From Conidiobolus incongruus B7586 (lineage: Eukaryota; Entomophthoromycota; Entomophthoromycetes; Entomophthorales; Conidiobolaceae): a stretch of 19,580 bases of DNA. The first letter of the stretch is position 1. Every line of letters begins with the position of its first letter. A program made the position numbers and the translations under genes. The notes under the pieces were generated by a model. That model ran no database searches, was not told the origin of the DNA, and saw nothing but the letters and a program-made list of their open reading frames with translations. The stretch spans positions 1 to 19,580 of the forward strand of contig JNEM01015841.1 of assembly GCA_000697335.1 (NCBI GenBank). The letters run 5' to 3'. Positions 8,259 through 16,987 of this stretch are shown in pieces.

Positions 8259-10673
8259 TTAGATCGAAATTGGGGCTGTTGGCGTGATTGTCATTGGTTC
8301 AGCTCTACGTCCAATATTAATACAAATCTCAACTCCAAGATTGATTTCTATAAAACATGTGGTAGATGCAGGATCTGAACTGGTAGAAGTGGTGATAGTA
8401 GTAGGGGATGTTGGAGTGAGTGACGAAGAAGACTGAGCCGAGGAAGAGGACGATGCAGCAGAAGATGAGGAAGAAGGTTGAGAAGAAGGTGAAGAAGTGG
8501 GCTGAGCAGAAAAGGAAGAAGATTGAGAAGTGGGCTCAGAAGAAGATATAGTGGATGATGTAGCAGATGAAGAAGAGGAAGAAGGCTGAGCGGAAGCGGA
8601 AGACGAAGAAGAAGGCTCAGCTGAAGAAGATGAAGAAGAAGGCGATGGCTCAACTGATAAAGAGGATGAAGAAGAAGACTTAGCTGATGAAGAAGTGGAA
8701 GAAGATTGGGTAGAAGAGGAAGAGGAAGATGATGACTGAGCTGATGAGGAAGAAGACGATGGCTCAGCGGATGAAGAGGAGGAAGAAGGCTGGGCAGATG
8801 AGGAAGACGAAGAAGAGGATGGCTCAGATGACGAAGAGGAAGAGGGAGATGATTGAGCTGAAGAAGAAGATAAAGAGGAGGAAGATGGTTCAGTTGATGA
8901 AGAGGAGGAAATTAAAGAGGAAGAAGATGATGACTGAGCTGATGAGGAAGAAGAAGATGGCTCAGATGACGAAGAGGAAGAGGAGAATGATTGAGCTGAT
9001 GAAGAAGATGAGGAGGATGGTTCAGCGGAAGAAGTGGATGATGATGATGCTTCAGAAGAAGAAGATGAAGTAGATGAAGGCTCAGCTGAAGAGGAAGGTG
9101 AAGAAGATGAGGATGGCACAGTGGAAGAAGCGGAGGAAGATGGTTCAGTTGATGAAGAGGAGGAAGAAGAAGGCTCAGCAGAAGAGGATGAGGATGATAA
9201 TGAAGAAGATTTAGTTGAAGAAGAAGTGGAAGGAGGCTGAGTGGAAGAGGAAGACGAAGAAGAGGATGGCTCAGATGACGAAGAGGAAGAGGGAGATGAT
9301 TGAGCTGAAGAAGAAGATAAAGAGGAGGAAGATGGTTCAGTTGATGAAGAGGAGGAAATTAAAGAGGAAGAAGATGATGACTGAGCTGATGAGGAAGAAG
9401 AAGATGGCTCAGATGACGAAGAGGAAGAGGAGAATGATTGAGCTGATGAAGAAGATGAGGAGGATGGTTCAGCGGAAGAAGTGGATGATGATGATGCTTC
9501 AGAAGAAGAAGATGAAGTAGATGAAGGCTCAGCTGAAGAGGAAGGTGAAGAAGATGAGGATGGCACAGTGGAAGAAGCGGAGGAAGATGGTTCAGTTGAT
9601 GAAGAGGAGGAAGAAGAAGGCTCAGCAGAAGAGGATGAGGATGATAATGAAGAAGATTTAGTTGAAGAAGAAGTGGAAGGAGGCTGAGTGGAAGAGGAAG
9701 ACGAAGAAGAGGATGGCTCAGATGACGAAGAGGAAGAGGGAGATGATTGAGCTGAAGAAGAAGATAAAGAGGAGGAAGATGATGACTCACCAGAAGAAGA
9801 GGAAATTAAAGAGGAAGAGGAGGATGATTGAGCTGAAGAAGATGATGAAGTGGAGGAAGATGGTTCAGTTGATGAAGAGGATGAGGAAGACGAACTCTTT
9901 ACTGGATATCTACCGGAGCTAATGGATGATGAAGATGAATTTATAGGGTATCCATCAGAGCTACTCGATGATGACGTAGTTATTACTGGATAACCACCGG
10001 AGCTAATAGATGAAGACGATGAGCTCTTTATTGGATATCTGCCGGAACTTCTAGTTGATGTAGTTGTAGTTTTTGTTGGATAACCTCCAGAACTAGTGGT
10101 TGTTGTTTTGACATTATAGCCGTTCTTAGACGAAGTGGTAGTTGTTTTGACTGGATATCCATTTTTGGTTGTAGTGGTAGTTTTGACCTGATAGCCATTA
10201 CTAGACAACTTGGTAGTTGTTTTGACTTGATATCCATTTTTAGAACTCGTAGTTGTTTTCTTTTCTGGATACCCATTTCCAGTAGTTTTGCTAGTAGTTT
10301 TGACATTATAACCATTTTTAGATGATGATGTCTTTTTTTCAGGATAGCCATTCCCTTTAGACGTAGTCTTTTTAGGATATCCATTAGTGCTTGCCTTAGT
10401 CTTATATTTTTCACGATCCTCACGAACTTCATCACTGGAGTTTTCGTTTCTGACAGTTTGGCGGTCATTCTTGTTCGATTCATCATTATAACGATCATCA
10501 TTTTTGTCAGTAGCCAAAGAGTTGGAAGATCTATCTGCAATATCCTGATTATTACTTTTAATATTGCCATTAGCATCCAAACCTTTTTGGCTTGAATCCA
10601 ACTTTTTAGGAAGAATTTGTCCAATACTAGTCGATGCTAAGCAATATAATAATATAAACTTCACTGGATTCAT
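8259..10673 (-). CDS. Secreted serine-rich repeat protein, intact (paralogue 2)
   Basis: A single exon of 804 codons from ATG at 10673 to TAA at 8259-8261. Residues 1-18 form a signal peptide (MNPVKFILLYCLASTSIG, probable cut before Q19). Residues 19-96 are a hydrophilic, charged Asn/Asp/Lys-rich linker. Residues 97-260 hold 13 tandem Tyr repeats of the NGYPVKTTTT type, spaced 11-15 residues, grading from Lys/Thr-rich to Ser-rich. Residues 260-770 are a stalk of serine runs punctuated by EP, AQ, TQ and TEP about every 10 residues, a likely O-glycosylation target. The end is a cap with TTCFIEINLGVEICINIG, containing the only two cysteines of the mature chain (773 and 784). There is no hydrophobic C-terminal tail, so no GPI anchor or membrane span is predicted. 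This start is supported by conservation of the same ATG and signal peptide in paralogue 1. I do not recognise the family. A cell-wall, mucin-like or adhesive role is inferred from composition alone. The stalk contains a perfect 447-bp duplication. Confidence 0.88.
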   Translation of the reverse strand: MNPVKFILLYCLASTSIGQILPKKLDSSQKGLDANGNIKSNNQDIADRSSNSLATDKNDDRYNDESNKNDRQTVRNENSSDEVREDREKYKTKASTNGYPKKTTSKGNGYPEKKTSSSKNGYNVKTTSKTTGNGYPEKKTTTSSKNGYQVKTTTKLSSNGYQVKTTTTTKNGYPVKTTTTSSKNGYNVKTTTTSSGGYPTKTTTTSTRSSGRYPIKSSSSSSISSGGYPVITTSSSSSSDGYPINSSSSSISSGRYPVKSSSSSSSSSTEPSSSTSSSSSAQSSSSSSLISSSSGESSSSSSLSSSSAQSSPSSSSSSEPSSSSSSSSTQPPSTSSSTKSSSLSSSSSSAEPSSSSSSSTEPSSSASSTVPSSSSSPSSSAEPSSTSSSSSEASSSSTSSAEPSSSSSSSAQSFSSSSSSSEPSSSSSSAQSSSSSSLISSSSSTEPSSSSLSSSSAQSSPSSSSSSEPSSSSSSSSTQPPSTSSSTKSSSLSSSSSSAEPSSSSSSSTEPSSSASSTVPSSSSSPSSSAEPSSTSSSSSEASSSSTSSAEPSSSSSSSAQSFSSSSSSSEPSSSSSSAQSSSSSSLISSSSSTEPSSSSLSSSSAQSSPSSSSSSEPSSSSSSSSAQPSSSSSSAEPSSSSSSAQSSSSSSSSTQSSSTSSSAKSSSSSSLSVEPSPSSSSSSAEPSSSSSASAQPSSSSSSATSSTISSSEPTSQSSSFSAQPTSSPSSQPSSSSSAASSSSSAQSSSSLTPTSPTTITTSTSSDPASTTCFIEINLGVEICINIGRRAEPMTITPTAPISI
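8801..9781 (-). repeat. Perfect 447-bp tandem duplication within the serine stalk
   Basis: Bases 8801-9247 and 9248-9694 are identical over all 447 positions that I compared, and a third partial copy of 87 bp follows at 9695-9781. The unit is 149 codons, so the reading frame is kept; it covers about residues 327-475 and 476-624. No substitution has accumulated, so the event is very recent, is being homogenised, or is an assembly artefact. Confidence 0.95.
9894..10385 (-). repeat. 13-unit Gly/Arg-Tyr repeat domain
   Basis: Coding repeat of about 36-45 bp per unit. The tyrosines fall at residues 99, 110, 122, 135, 148, 161, 173, 185, 198, 213, 228, 242 and 256. The first units read NGYP/NGYN/NGYQ followed by [VE]KTTT; the last four are [GR]YP[IV] followed by serine runs. 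The grading suggests that the serine stalk grew out of the terminal repeat unit. Confidence 0.85.
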
Positions 10674-10748
10674 CTCAATTATAAATTTAAAGGAAGTGCT
10701 AGAAATGAATTACTAGATGAATAATGATGGATGATGAGGTATGGATGG

Positions 10749-10779
10749 CCTTTTTATCCTTCTATATAACCATGCCTAT
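10749..10779 (-). promoter_or_regulatory. TATA-like promoter block of paralogue 2
   Basis: The minus strand reads AGGCATGGTTATATAGAAGG then ATAAAAAGGCC, about 76-106 bp upstream of the ATG at 10673. Equivalent blocks precede paralogues 1 and 3. The shared 5' UTR element TTCATTTCTAGC lies at about 10698-10710. This is the clearest TATATA box of the three and belongs to the only intact gene. Confidence 0.6.
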
Positions 10780-13273
10780 TGATTTACAATATTTATAATC
10801 TTATGTACTATTTATCGATAAGTTAATGTTTTTGTTGTATTCACTTTAATTTAATTCAAATTAAAAAAATTAAAAATTTTTTTTTCAAAATAATGATTTA
10901 CAATTAATAATTGAGAAAATAAATAAAACAGATATAGCAATATAAATTTGAATGATATTTTAATTATTATAAGATTTTCAATATAACTATGATATATTTG
11001 AAAGTTAATTGATTTAGAAATACCTTAATTATCATTGAACGAAAATAGAATTCAGAGTTTTATTATTCGAATGAAGATTTAATAACATTAAACCAAGTAC
11101 TGAAAATAACAGAAACATTATCCAATTTTAACATATAGCTACTTGTAGCGAATATTGACGGTTTGAAAAATACTTAGAATAATAAAGTTATTCTAAAAAA
11201 TTACCCATTTATTCTACGTTAATTAGTATTTAACCACACTAAATTTTCTAAATAAATTCTTCATTAAATCTGGATATTAAAAATTATATTTATTTTCCCC
11301 AATTTTTTATTCAAATCCCAAGTTCATTTTTTTTTAAATTTATTTCAAATTATGATATAATTCTAAAGTAAATTGGATTTTATTATCAAATATTACTAAC
11401 ATAATCCTATATTAGAACCTCGACTAATTGTAGATTTATCACAATTGAAGTATCAATATTCCAAGTTAATAGTTAAAATAATATTCCATTGAATATTTAA
11501 AATCATTAAGATTAGGATTTAAGAACATCAACCTTCACATTATTAAATCTCCCATTTTCGAATAGTATCAAATATTTATTAAGATTTCAAATAATTAAAT
11601 TAATTAGAGCATAATTCTATTTTTACACATAATTTTCATATTGGTAAGGATTTAATAGTAATGAATTGAAATGATCTTCATTTTTAATAAAATAACACCT
11701 GTATCGTATTATATAACATACTCTTAGATATTAATAATTATATGATAACTATATTCCTAATAATATGATAAAAAAAGATACCAAATTTTTCTAGTGATAA
11801 ATAAAACCTATATTTTAATTCTTATAAAATTGTTTAATAATAAATTGATGCCATTATATGAACTAGAATATCAAATTTAACTCGAATCCGAATCAAGATC
11901 CAAATTGGCATATTAATTACAATTTATCTACCTAATATTTATCTATTTTTCTAAAAATGATTATATTAGTTACAATTAGTAATTACGATGATTTACAAAT
12001 CAGAGGATATATTATTTCAGAAGAATGGTATTACAACATAATTTATATCATGAGTATGTCTTATTGATTGAATATCAATTAGATCAAACCAACCAAATAC
12101 CAATATATTGATGATTAACTTAAAAATTATACCAGATTTTGTACCAGATTTGAGTGATATTACCTTCAATATTTGAACATTGAAAAAATTTTAATAAATT
12201 TATAATTAATGATTTAAAAGATTAAATACATAATATTAGATATATTATAGCTTTAATTGATAAGCATAATCTAACTATTTTATCGAATATTTAAAAGATC
12301 AAATTTAAATAATAAAAATTTTTAAATTTTTAACAATTAAATAGTTTTAAATATATAAAAACTATATACCAAAATAATAAAATTAAATTTTATAATGGTG
12401 ATATAAACATTAGTATTTCATATTTGCGAACTACCATGCAAATTCAATCAAATCTACTATCACATAATAATAAATAAAACATATTTTTGAAATTTAATTT
12501 GTTTCGCTCATGTTCTGACAAATATAATATGAAACAGATACTCTGGTGTTTTATTACGTTAAACAATTTTCACCAATAAAGTATGTATTGACGATTTACA
12601 TCTAGGGTACTATATACTTTGATTATTGATCCTGTAATATTAAATTTCAGTTTTAGGCAATTTGCATATTGTGTAATTTATATAAGGTAAGTTAATGAGT
12701 ATAATTTACTTATTTATTTATAATTGTTTGCTCTATACATTGTTTATTAGGATTTACAGATTAAAAATAGCTGATTTAGAGTAACTGACTATGAATACGT
12801 AATGTTTAATTACATACAGATTAACTACTCAATATCCTTGTTATTGAAATTAATAATTCAGAAAGCCAATAAAATGATAAATTGAAGCACGATTGAAAGT
12901 GATAATCATTATATCTTCTTTATCAAATAAAATCGGAAATATTATTAATTAAAATTTAAAAATTATTATATTATATTATTGAATCATTAAGTGATTTGCA
13001 AAATATTTGAAACTAAATATTGAATAATTGGAAAATTATTCAATTTAAAATTTTCTTATCCATAAATTTTGAGTGCATTGACTACCTATATTGTGTTTAA
13101 TTCTGCATCTTAATTTAATTAGCTTTATCAATTATATCTATTGGTCTTGGATCATAGGTGATTAAAATCCAATGTTTTAACTAAATTGCAACTGATATCA
13201 AGATCCAATTTGTATCAATTAAAAAATCATAAAAATTAGACTATAATATATATAATATTATTAATTAATAAAT

Positions 13274-13290
13274 TATATATATATATATAT
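13274..13290. repeat. (TA)8 microsatellite
   Basis: Seventeen alternating T/A bases; simple repeat in AT-rich intergenic DNA. Confidence 0.9.
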
Positions 13291-14634
13291 TTTGATTTTA
13301 CTAGTTTTAATTAATTAATTTATTTTTATTGGATATTCTTAAAATTATTTTTCTTTTAATTTTTAATAAATCTAAACTTTTAATATTTAATCTGATTAAA
13401 TAGATTAAATTAATTAAATTTATCACTATTAATATTAAAATTAAATTAAACAAAACAAAATTGATAATTCATGTAAAATGAATTACAAAATCGGATTCGG
13501 AATTGCATAATTAAATTATTAAATATTAGCTAGTTCTATTTTATATACTTGAATAATAAGTAGTTTATATACTTTACCAATATTGAATGGTATAATAGTA
13601 TATTAGCTCCTTTCTTCCTAGTTAAATATTAAAATATTGAAATTTCATTAAATTTTGTATTTATACCTTATAAAATCCTTATAATGAATAATGGTTAATA
13701 TAATAATTATGCATTTTTAAAAATTTATTTATTATATTGATATTTTACAAAAATTTGATTAAATTATTATATTAAAATATTTAATCAATATTATGTCCAC
13801 TAAATATAATCCAATTTATAAGTATTTGTTCAAGTAAAATTAATTTATTTTCAATAGTATCATTTTATTAATATTCGATAGTAATCTTATTCTAGATTCA
13901 AGAGCTTAAATGATCGATTTAATCCAAATTTTTCAATATTATTTGATACATTTTGATGTTGTAATTTATACAAATTTTATTATGTATTAGAAATATGTTT
14001 TATCCAAAATATATAATAATTCAATTATTGGAAAGGTTTACTCTTATATATCAATTTTAGTTTATAGATACTCATTTGTCAATTTTTTTCAAACATATCA
14101 TTGTTATATATTATTTAAATTGAATTGATAGAAATTTAATATATTGATCCTAATTTATAAATTTATTAAAATAATTATTATTATATATAAATAATAATTT
14201 AATAAACCATAATTTTGATACTACGGAAAAGAATTTATTAAATTTAGTAATAGAAATTTTTAAAATAATCTATTAAATATCCATAATTTGATATATATGG
14301 ATGTTACAAAGAGATGAAGAAATAAAAAGTTTTAGTTAAAAAATTTGGTGCATAATTAATTATGATTTTCAAATCAAGTTGATCACCTTTTAAATTAGAA
14401 CTTTTTTAATGGCTATAATATTTTGAATGAAATAAAAATTCAATGTATATATAATTTTATTTTAAATAGAAACTAGATTAATTATTATTAGGAATTTATT
14501 ATGTTTTAAATAAAGTATTTTAATATCCTAATTAATATTATTAAAAATATATTGTATTTTATTAATAATAATAAAAATATCATTTATCTTAAAATATTTC
14601 AAGTTATATAAATCAGTAAAATATAAAATTAATA

Positions 14635-14658
14635 TATTTATATTTATATTTATATTTA
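14635..14658. repeat. (TATTTA)4 hexamer repeat
   Basis: Four exact tandem copies of TATTTA in intergenic DNA. Simple-sequence expansion; no function is suggested. Confidence 0.92.
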
Positions 14659-15224
14659 TTATCAAAATTCAGGTGAAATAAAATATTTTGATTGATAGCC
14701 TAAATATTAATAAATATAGTTTAAGTATTAGAAAAATTTTAAAATATAGTTATAATATTTAAAATAAACTTTCGATTTTATTATTAAGATTGACTGAACT
14801 CTGAATAAAGACTTAACTCATATATTACAATATCTGCAACTTTTCTCTTTGTGAAAATTGAACAGAGAATGATAATATATTATATTGGTTATTTGAATTA
14901 TTGATAATTAAAAAAATATTAATATATATATTCAATTATGGAATTATAACTAATTAATTCTTAATAAAAAATCAAAATTTTTTTTATAAAATTATAATTT
15001 AAAAAAAAATTTTCAAATAATTAAAATAATTATTAAAAAATATATATTTAAGATAAAAATTATATTAAATTAATAAAAAATTTTACTTGTTAGAAATTAA
15101 GTTTAACAAAGAGAAATAAAAGAAGGAACCTTTATTAACAGAAGAACAACCTTCAAGACTAGCGTTTTTAGATAGAGAACAACTTAATCTGGTATTATTA
15201 TGAACTGATGATGTAGTATTGTTA

Positions 15225-16238
15225 ATGGTTTGCTTGATTGTAATAGTCAGAAGATTACAACGTCTAAGATTCATGAGGATTTCAACTCCAAAATCGTATT
15301 GATCCAGTATGAGACAGATTTTATATTGTTAACAAGCGAATAAGAACTAGAAAAGATAAAAAACTAGAATGTGAGGAAGAATGCTATGGTTTAGCTGAAG
15401 TAAGTGAAGATGATGAGGGAAAAAGTTTAGAATAAGAGGATGAGAAAGGTGATGAAAATGGGTCAGTTAATGCAAAGGAGGAAGAAGATAATTGAGTTGA
15501 TGATGAGCGAGAATATGAGGGTGAAGATGATGACTCAGAGGATGATGAAGGTGTTAAGAAGTATAAAGAAGAAGAATTTTTTACTGGATATATACCGGAA
15601 TTACTTGAAGATGAGGATGAGCTCATTGAATATCTACAAAAGATAGTGGATAGTTAAGATAAAATTTTTACTGGATATTCACCGGAGCTACCCGATAATA
15701 TAGTTGTAGTTCTTACAGGATAGATCCCAGAGATAGTAGTTGCTGTTTTAACATTACTACCATTACTAGACGACTTGGCAGTTGTTTTGATTTGATACCC
15801 ATTTTTAGAACTCGTAGTTGTTTTCTTTTCTGGATACCCATTTCCAGTAGTTTTGCTAGTAGTTTTGACATTATAACCATTTTTAGATGATGATGTCTTT
15901 TTATCAGGATAGCCATTCCCTTTAGACGTAGTCTTTTTAGGATATCCATTAGTGCTTGCCTTAGTCTTATATTTTGCACGATCCTCACGAACTTCATCAC
16001 TGGAGTTTTCGTTTCTGACAGTTTGGCGGTCATTCTTGTTCAATTCATCATTATAACGATCATCATTTTTGTCAGTAGCCAAAGAGTTGGAAGATCTATC
16101 TGCAATATCCTGATTATTACTTTTAATATTATTTCTAGCATCCAAACCTTTTTGACTTGAATTCAACTCTTTAGGAAGAATTTATCCAATACTAGTCGAT
16201 GCCAAAAAATACAATACTTTGAACTATACTGAATTCAT
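15225..16238 (-). pseudogene. Broken secreted serine-rich protein gene, paralogue 3
   Basis: The position homologous to the start is ATG at 16238. From there one frame runs to 15384, interrupted by three in-frame stops: two inside the signal peptide region (after MNSV and after ASTSIG) and TAA at 15654-15656. The readable part holds the charged linker, the NGY repeats (NGYPKKTT through NGYQIKTT) and a shortened serine stalk of about 80 residues. The C-terminal cap lies in another frame at about 15225-15320 and reads CLILDQYDFGVEILMNLRR: it keeps the first cap cysteine and has lost the second. An internal ATG at 16166 opens 170 codons but would make a protein without a signal peptide. Bases 15806-16125 are almost identical to the intact gene, whereas both flanks are diverged. 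Dead as a secreted protein gene. Confidence 0.83.
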
Positions 16239-16309
16239 CTCAAATTTGAAATAAAAAGCTAGAAATGAATAATTACTTATATTGCAATGAATAATAAGAT
16301 TTAAATGCT

Positions 16310-16341
16310 GCTTTCATTCCTGTATATAATCATACCTTTCG
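16310..16341 (-). promoter_or_regulatory. TATA-like promoter block of paralogue 3
   Basis: The minus strand reads AGGTATGATTATATACAGGA then ATGAAAGC, about 75-100 bp upstream of the ancestral ATG at 16238. It aligns with the blocks of paralogues 1 and 2. The 5' UTR element TTCATTTCTAGC is also kept (about 16258-16270). The promoter has therefore outlived the coding sequence. Confidence 0.5.
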
Positions 16342-16987
16342 TGATTTAATTATATACAATTTAAAATCAAACTTATATAAATTGTTTCATTTTCTCAATT
16401 TTTACCAAATAAAAAATGTATTGAAAAAATTTAATTTAGATGAAATTATCTAAGAAAAGAGGTGATTAATTTATCAGTTTTTATAATGAATTAGAAGAAT
16501 AAAGTGTACAATTTTTTTCATTTATAAATACTATCACAAATTCAAATGATAACAACTTTACTAATAATTTTATTTTGAAATTCTGAAAAATTATTACAAT
16601 CAAATAATAGTAAATATAAATTTAAGAAATTTTAAATTAATAGTTTAATTACAAATGATGAAAAATATCTTATCATTTAATTTTAAAATAGATTATTTCT
16701 CAAATTATTTATATTGGATGAATTAATATTAAATTAAAAAAATTCATCTATAATCAGTTCAACATATATTTAAAATCATAGTATGGAATCAGTTTAATCT
16801 TTACACTTAAACTAATGAAATCTACTAAAAAAGATTACAATAAATGTATTTAAGTAGTGTGAAATTGAAATAAAAATTTTACAAATATATTTCTATGAAT
16901 TTTATTAAAAAATCAATATATATAAAGGTATTTATATAGCAATTAATTTTGATTTTGGGTTATATAATAAACATTGAAGGGGTATAA
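16342..16987. other. Intergenic region between RPA1 and paralogue 3
   Basis: AT-rich DNA separating the 3' end of the Pol I gene from the upstream side of paralogue 3. It must hold the Pol I gene's 3' UTR and terminator and the upstream promoter of paralogue 3. No ORF or RNA gene is supported. Confidence 0.5.

Larger units (their letters stand above)
10790..15224. other. Long AT-rich intergenic desert
   Basis: About 4.4 kb of very AT-rich DNA. I read both strands for coding signal and found only chance ORFs of under about 40 codons (for example plus strand near 11960-12070), no tRNA and no clear copy of the transposon seen elsewhere. The minus-strand ORF of 63 codons at 15083-15274 begins inside the end of paralogue 3 and is treated as that gene's shifted tail. 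Confidence 0.5.

Noticed and set aside
8259-8360. GPI-anchor signal at the C-terminus of the serine-rich protein
   Set aside because: The last residues are not a hydrophobic tail and no omega-site-plus-tail arrangement is seen, so a freely secreted or wall-trapped protein is more likely.
8729-9922. Plus-strand ORFs rich in Lys/Arg/Met or Asp/Glu, including two identical 68-codon acidic ORFs
   Set aside because: They are antisense shadows of the serine codons of the minus-strand stalk, and the identical pair is simply the 447-bp duplication. They have no independent start context or composition.
10028-10624. Minus-strand 198-codon ORF overlapping the start of paralogue 2
   Set aside because: It is an alternative frame of the repeat region with no signal peptide or recognisable sequence; the frame of the intact gene has the conserved signal peptide and repeats.
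11960-12070. Plus-strand ORF of about 36 codons near 11970
   Set aside because: Too short, with no homology, no splice or promoter context, and of a length expected by chance.
4081-15224. tRNA, rRNA, CRISPR or LTR-type elements in the AT deserts
   Set aside because: I looked for tRNA arm motifs, regular spaced direct repeats and long terminal repeats, and found none that stood above background composition.
15083-15274. 63-codon minus-strand ORF as a separate gene
   Set aside because: Its first residues (MNLRR...LTIT) align with the family's C-terminal cap just after GVEI, so it is the frame-shifted tail of paralogue 3 running on into non-coding DNA.
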